NCBI GenBank assembly: GCA_021204375.1 | Contig: JAJPZL010000453.1 | Span: 1-11,135, forward strand | Source: Bacteroides sp. | GTDB lineage: Bacteria > Bacteroidota > Bacteroidia > Bacteroidales > Bacteroidaceae | DNA length: 11,135 nucleotides | Direction of reading: 5' to 3' | In this document: positions 8,237 through 11,135 of the stretch, in pieces | How positions within the stretch are numbered: position 1 is the stretch's first letter | Layout: every line of letters begins with the position of its first letter | Made by a program: the position numbers and the translations under genes | The notes under the pieces: model-generated | What the model saw: the letters and a program-made list of their open reading frames with translations, nothing else | The model's database searches: none | Told to the model about the DNA's origin: nothing

Positions 8237-11135
8237 ATGAAAAACATTTATCGTAATTTTTTAGTCATGGTCGCCTTCTTATTGCCGTTGGTGGCCTATG
8301 CTCAGGGGAAAGGGAATTTGTGGGGAACCGTAAAAGATGAAACGGGCGAGGTATTGCCCGGTGCTGCTGTGATGGTAAAAGGTACTACGCTGGGTAGTGC
8401 TACCGACCTGAACGGCTCTTATATAGTACAGGGGATTCCTGCCGGTACGGTGGATATTGTGGTGAACTATCTGGGGTATGAGCCGGTGACCCGGGAATTT
8501 ACCATAACCAATGGAGGTACTACTACGGCCGATTTTGTACTCTCACAATCTGCTATTGCATTGGGAGATATCGTGATCTCTGCGGCTGTGGACGGCCAGT
8601 AACGTGTCCTTAACCAGCAGAAAGTCGCTGATAATATGATGCAGGTTGTTTCGGCAGACCAGATGGGACGTTTTCCCGACCTGAATGTGTCGGATGCCCT
8701 TCGCCGCCTCAGTGGGGTAACTTCCGACGGAAAAGAGGTACAGCTCCGGGGAACTCCTGCCAACTTTACCAGTATCAATGTGAACAGTGAACAGGTTATG
8801 AGTAGCCAGGAGGGTGGAAAGAGAAACGAGTCACTGGATGTGATCCCTTCGAATATTCTCTCTTCCATGGAGGTACAGAAAACGCTGTTACCTTCCAACG
8901 ATGGAGATGCCATTGCCGGAGTGATCAATATGCGTACGGGAACCGCCCGTTCACTCAATCCAAAATTTACACTTGATCTGGGAACCGGTTGTAACTTCCT
9001 GCGTAACGATATGAATTATAATGTAAAGGGTAGTTATGCACAACGATACTTTGCTACCGATAAAAATCAGGGTGGAGTATTAGGGTTACGGTTTAATTAT
9101 AGTTACCTGACAGAACATATCGGATATGACCGTCTGGAAGCTCAGGCCTGGGAACCGGCTAAACTGACGGATTATGTTACCGGAGAGGTAATAGATGAAG
9201 CAGCCTATATGCCTACCGACTTCCGTTACCGGTACCAGATGCTTACTACAAAGCGTCACGGCGGTGCTCTGACACTAGACTGGGCTCCCAACCAGAACAC
9301 CAAGTTTATTCTCAGTACTATTTATAACCAACGGGAAGAGGATGGAGATCGTTACCGCAACCGGACCCGTTTTCGCGATAACGGAAGTTATTTCCTGATG
9401 GAAGATGGCAGTATCGGTTCCAAACGTATGCAAAATATTCCTAGGTAACTACTTCACTGGAAACAGTACGGAATATCAATATCAACCTTGACGGAGAGTC
9501 TACCATTGATAGCTGGAAAGTGGACGGAGGTGTTTTTTATACCAAATCCAGTAGAAGTTATGAAAGTAGTATGTATGGATTCCGTACTCCCGACTGGCGT
9601 GCCGACAGAACTACAGGTGGTATTAGTATTCCTTCCTCCGACGTAATTGGAGTTATACCGGCTGTTGAAAAGTATCTCAATGCCAGCTATATTTACCAGC
9701 CTGGTGAGGGGGTTCCGGCACTGGATGCTGTATCCCGTTATAATTTCTACAATGTGGAGAACTGGAACCATGAGACCCGTGGAAATAATTTTACTGTAAG
9801 AGCCAATGCTTCCAAAAACTATTTCATTGGTAATAATGCTTCTATACTTTCGTTTGATGCCAAGGCTAAATTTATGCAGAACCGGGGATATGTGCCTGGT
9901 GATGTATGGAATTACGATATCAATGCCAGTGATAATAACTGGCTTACCAATATGCTCTACAAAGAGCAGTTATCCGGTAACTTTTTGAATAATCACCTTG
10001 GTTTTGGTATAGCACCGGATGCTTCTAAAGTGCAGGCCTATATGAATAACAGCGCCAACAGCGGGGATATTGTATTGAATGAATATACCTCCAATGTGGC
10101 TCGGGATGCTTACTTTTACAATGCTCATGAAAATGTAACATCCGGTTATATTATGAATAAGATCCAGTTTGAAAAGCTGATGTTCCTCGCAGGTGCCCGT
10201 ATAGAAGCTACCAACGTGACCTACAAAGCGAATGAGATTGAGAGATTCGTAAATCCGGACACACCTGTTCAGAACGGGGATGAAGATAATTTTAATGACT
10301 ATCATCTTACTCCTGTCAAAGAGAGCCAGAACTATATAAAAGTGTTACCTAATATCCAGTTCAAATATGATTTAATAGATCGTTCTGTTTTCCGTCTGGC
10401 TTATACCACCGGATATTCACGGCCCAATATCAGCGAACTAGTTCCCAAACAGGATGTGGCGCAGGAAACCCAGCGGGTAAATATTGGTAATCCCGATCTG
10501 AAGCCGGCTTATGCTCATAATATAGACCTGTTGTTTGAACAATATCTCTTCAACGTAGGTCTTCTTTCCGGAGGTTTCTTCTTTAAACATATCAATCAGT
10601 TCCAGTATGTGAACTAGGGTATTGTACACGACTCTTCCAGTTCGTATGACGGATGGCAACTGATACAGACTAAAAATGGAGATGCCGCTAAATTATATGG
10701 AGCGGAAGTAACCCTGAACAGCAACCTCTCTTTCCTTCCGGGATTTTTGAAGAACCTGCTTTTTACCAGTAACTATACCTACATTCATTCCAACGCTGTT
10801 ACGGAAGAGGATAGAGGTAGTATGCGTCTTCCCGGACAGGCTAAACATACAGCAAACTTTGCACTGGCCTATTCAGTAAAACGTTTTACCCTTCAGGCAG
10901 CTATGAACTATAACGGAGCTTATATCATGGCACTTGGATCGGATGAAGACCGGGACATCTGGAGAGACGAACGCTGGCAGTTAGATCTTAACGATTCTGT
11001 ACAATTGGCCAAAGGTCTTACTCTCTGGACAGAGGCTGTGAATGTACTCAGTAGTGAAGCATTTACCTACTTTGGAGATAAGAGCCGTGTGTATAACCTC
11101 CAGTATAACGGTGCTAACGGACGGGTGGGGGGGGG
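8237..11135 (+). pseudogene. TonB-dependent outer-membrane receptor, three lesions, 3'-truncated by window end
   Basis: Outer-membrane importer. Residues 1-23 are a signal peptide ending AYAQ. A carboxypeptidase-regulatory-like domain follows (LWGTVKDETGEVLPGAAVMVKGT, to about 105), then the plug (QMGRFPDLNVSDALRRLSGV, about 145-230) and a long 22-strand-type barrel. The plug signature GRFPDLNVSDAL and the preceding RVLNQQK are typical of TonB receptors related to the Caulobacter oligosaccharide type, which usually work without SusD; a SusD gene downstream cannot be excluded. Lesions: TAA 8600-8602 (residue 122, between the N-terminal domain and the plug), loss of one base near 9443 (the frame shifts; restoring a G gives IPRVTTSLETV), and TAG 10615-10617 (residue 794, inside the barrel, probably from CAG). 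About 965 codons are present, and the sequence ends in a run of G before the last strand is complete. It sits 18 bases after the nagB-like gene and so belongs to the same operon. Confidence 0.88.
11127..11135. repeat. Terminal run of nine Gs
   Basis: The window ends in an uninterrupted stretch of nine Gs straight after GGACGGGT. It falls where the receptor's last beta strand should be coded, and the encoded Gly-Gly is not the aromatic-ended C-terminus such proteins need. The run may be a read artefact at a contig edge rather than genomic sequence. Confidence 0.6.

Noticed and set aside
194..10617. Alternative genetic code or stop-codon readthrough (for example TGA read as Trp)
   Set aside because: TGA fits Trp at three sites, but TAA and TAG also interrupt genes, TGG is common throughout, and indels are present. 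No single reassignment explains all of them.
194..10617. Nonsense sites caused by Dcm-type CCWGG methylation or its miscalling
   Set aside because: Restoring the sites at 194, 4927 and 10615 recreates CCWGG, but the other five do not, and at 194 and 4927 the changed base is the outer G rather than the one opposite the methylated C. CCWGG is also frequent in the window.
1..11135. CRISPR arrays, tRNA or rRNA genes, insertion sequences, integrases, diversity-generating repeats
   Set aside because: No direct-repeat arrays, cloverleaf-like sequence, transposase or reverse-transcriptase motifs, or terminal inverted repeats were seen; no insertion explains any gene break.

Overview
This window looks like one contiguous, single-strand carbohydrate-utilisation operon from a Bacteroidota bacterium, probably Bacteroidales. 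The signs are a carboxypeptidase-regulatory-like domain fused to a TonB-dependent receptor, Bacteroidota-type exported glycoside hydrolases with short signal peptides, a NagB paralogue of the kind found in this phylum, GC content in the mid-40s by eye, and few strong Shine-Dalgarno sequences. The species cannot be told from the sequence.

Layout, all on the plus strand, after lesions are bridged: (1) a divergent NRAMP-fold membrane transporter, 56-1294; (2) a xylose-isomerase-like TIM-barrel sugar isomerase/epimerase, 1299-2272; (3) an exported GH28-like pectin-lyase-fold glycosidase, 2212-3635; (4) an exported GH20-type beta-N-acetylhexosaminidase with a C-terminal accessory domain, 3622-6175; (5) an exported (alpha/alpha)-barrel glycosidase-like protein, 6187-7431; (6) a glucosamine-6-phosphate deaminase (NagB) family protein, 7445-8218; (7) an outer-membrane TonB-dependent receptor, 8237 to the window end, 3'-truncated. 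Genes overlap or sit less than 20 bases apart, so they were almost certainly one transcript. The inferred job is uptake of an oligosaccharide through the receptor, periplasmic cleavage by the GH28-, GH20- and alpha/alpha-type enzymes, inner-membrane import, and cytoplasmic breakdown of an amino sugar by the NagB-like protein and of another sugar by the TIM-barrel isomerase. The real substrate is not known.

The main observation is that the operon is broken. I count eight in-frame nonsense codons (194, 977, 1752, 4927, 5548, 6086, 8600, 10615), three single-base indels (about 2223, 5612-5618, 9443) and one apparently lost start codon (1299). Four of the seven genes are interrupted within the body, and a fifth (GH28-like) has lost the frame of its signal peptide. 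Protein similarity continues normally on the far side of each lesion, so the damage is recent or is an artefact. All three stop codons appear, so codon reassignment cannot explain it. Every nonsense change and the lost start can be explained by C:G to T:A transitions, and the indels lie in short homopolymers. Two readings remain: recent pseudogenisation of an unused operon, or base damage/consensus error in a low-coverage contig. The window ends in nine Gs, which fits poor read quality at least at that edge.
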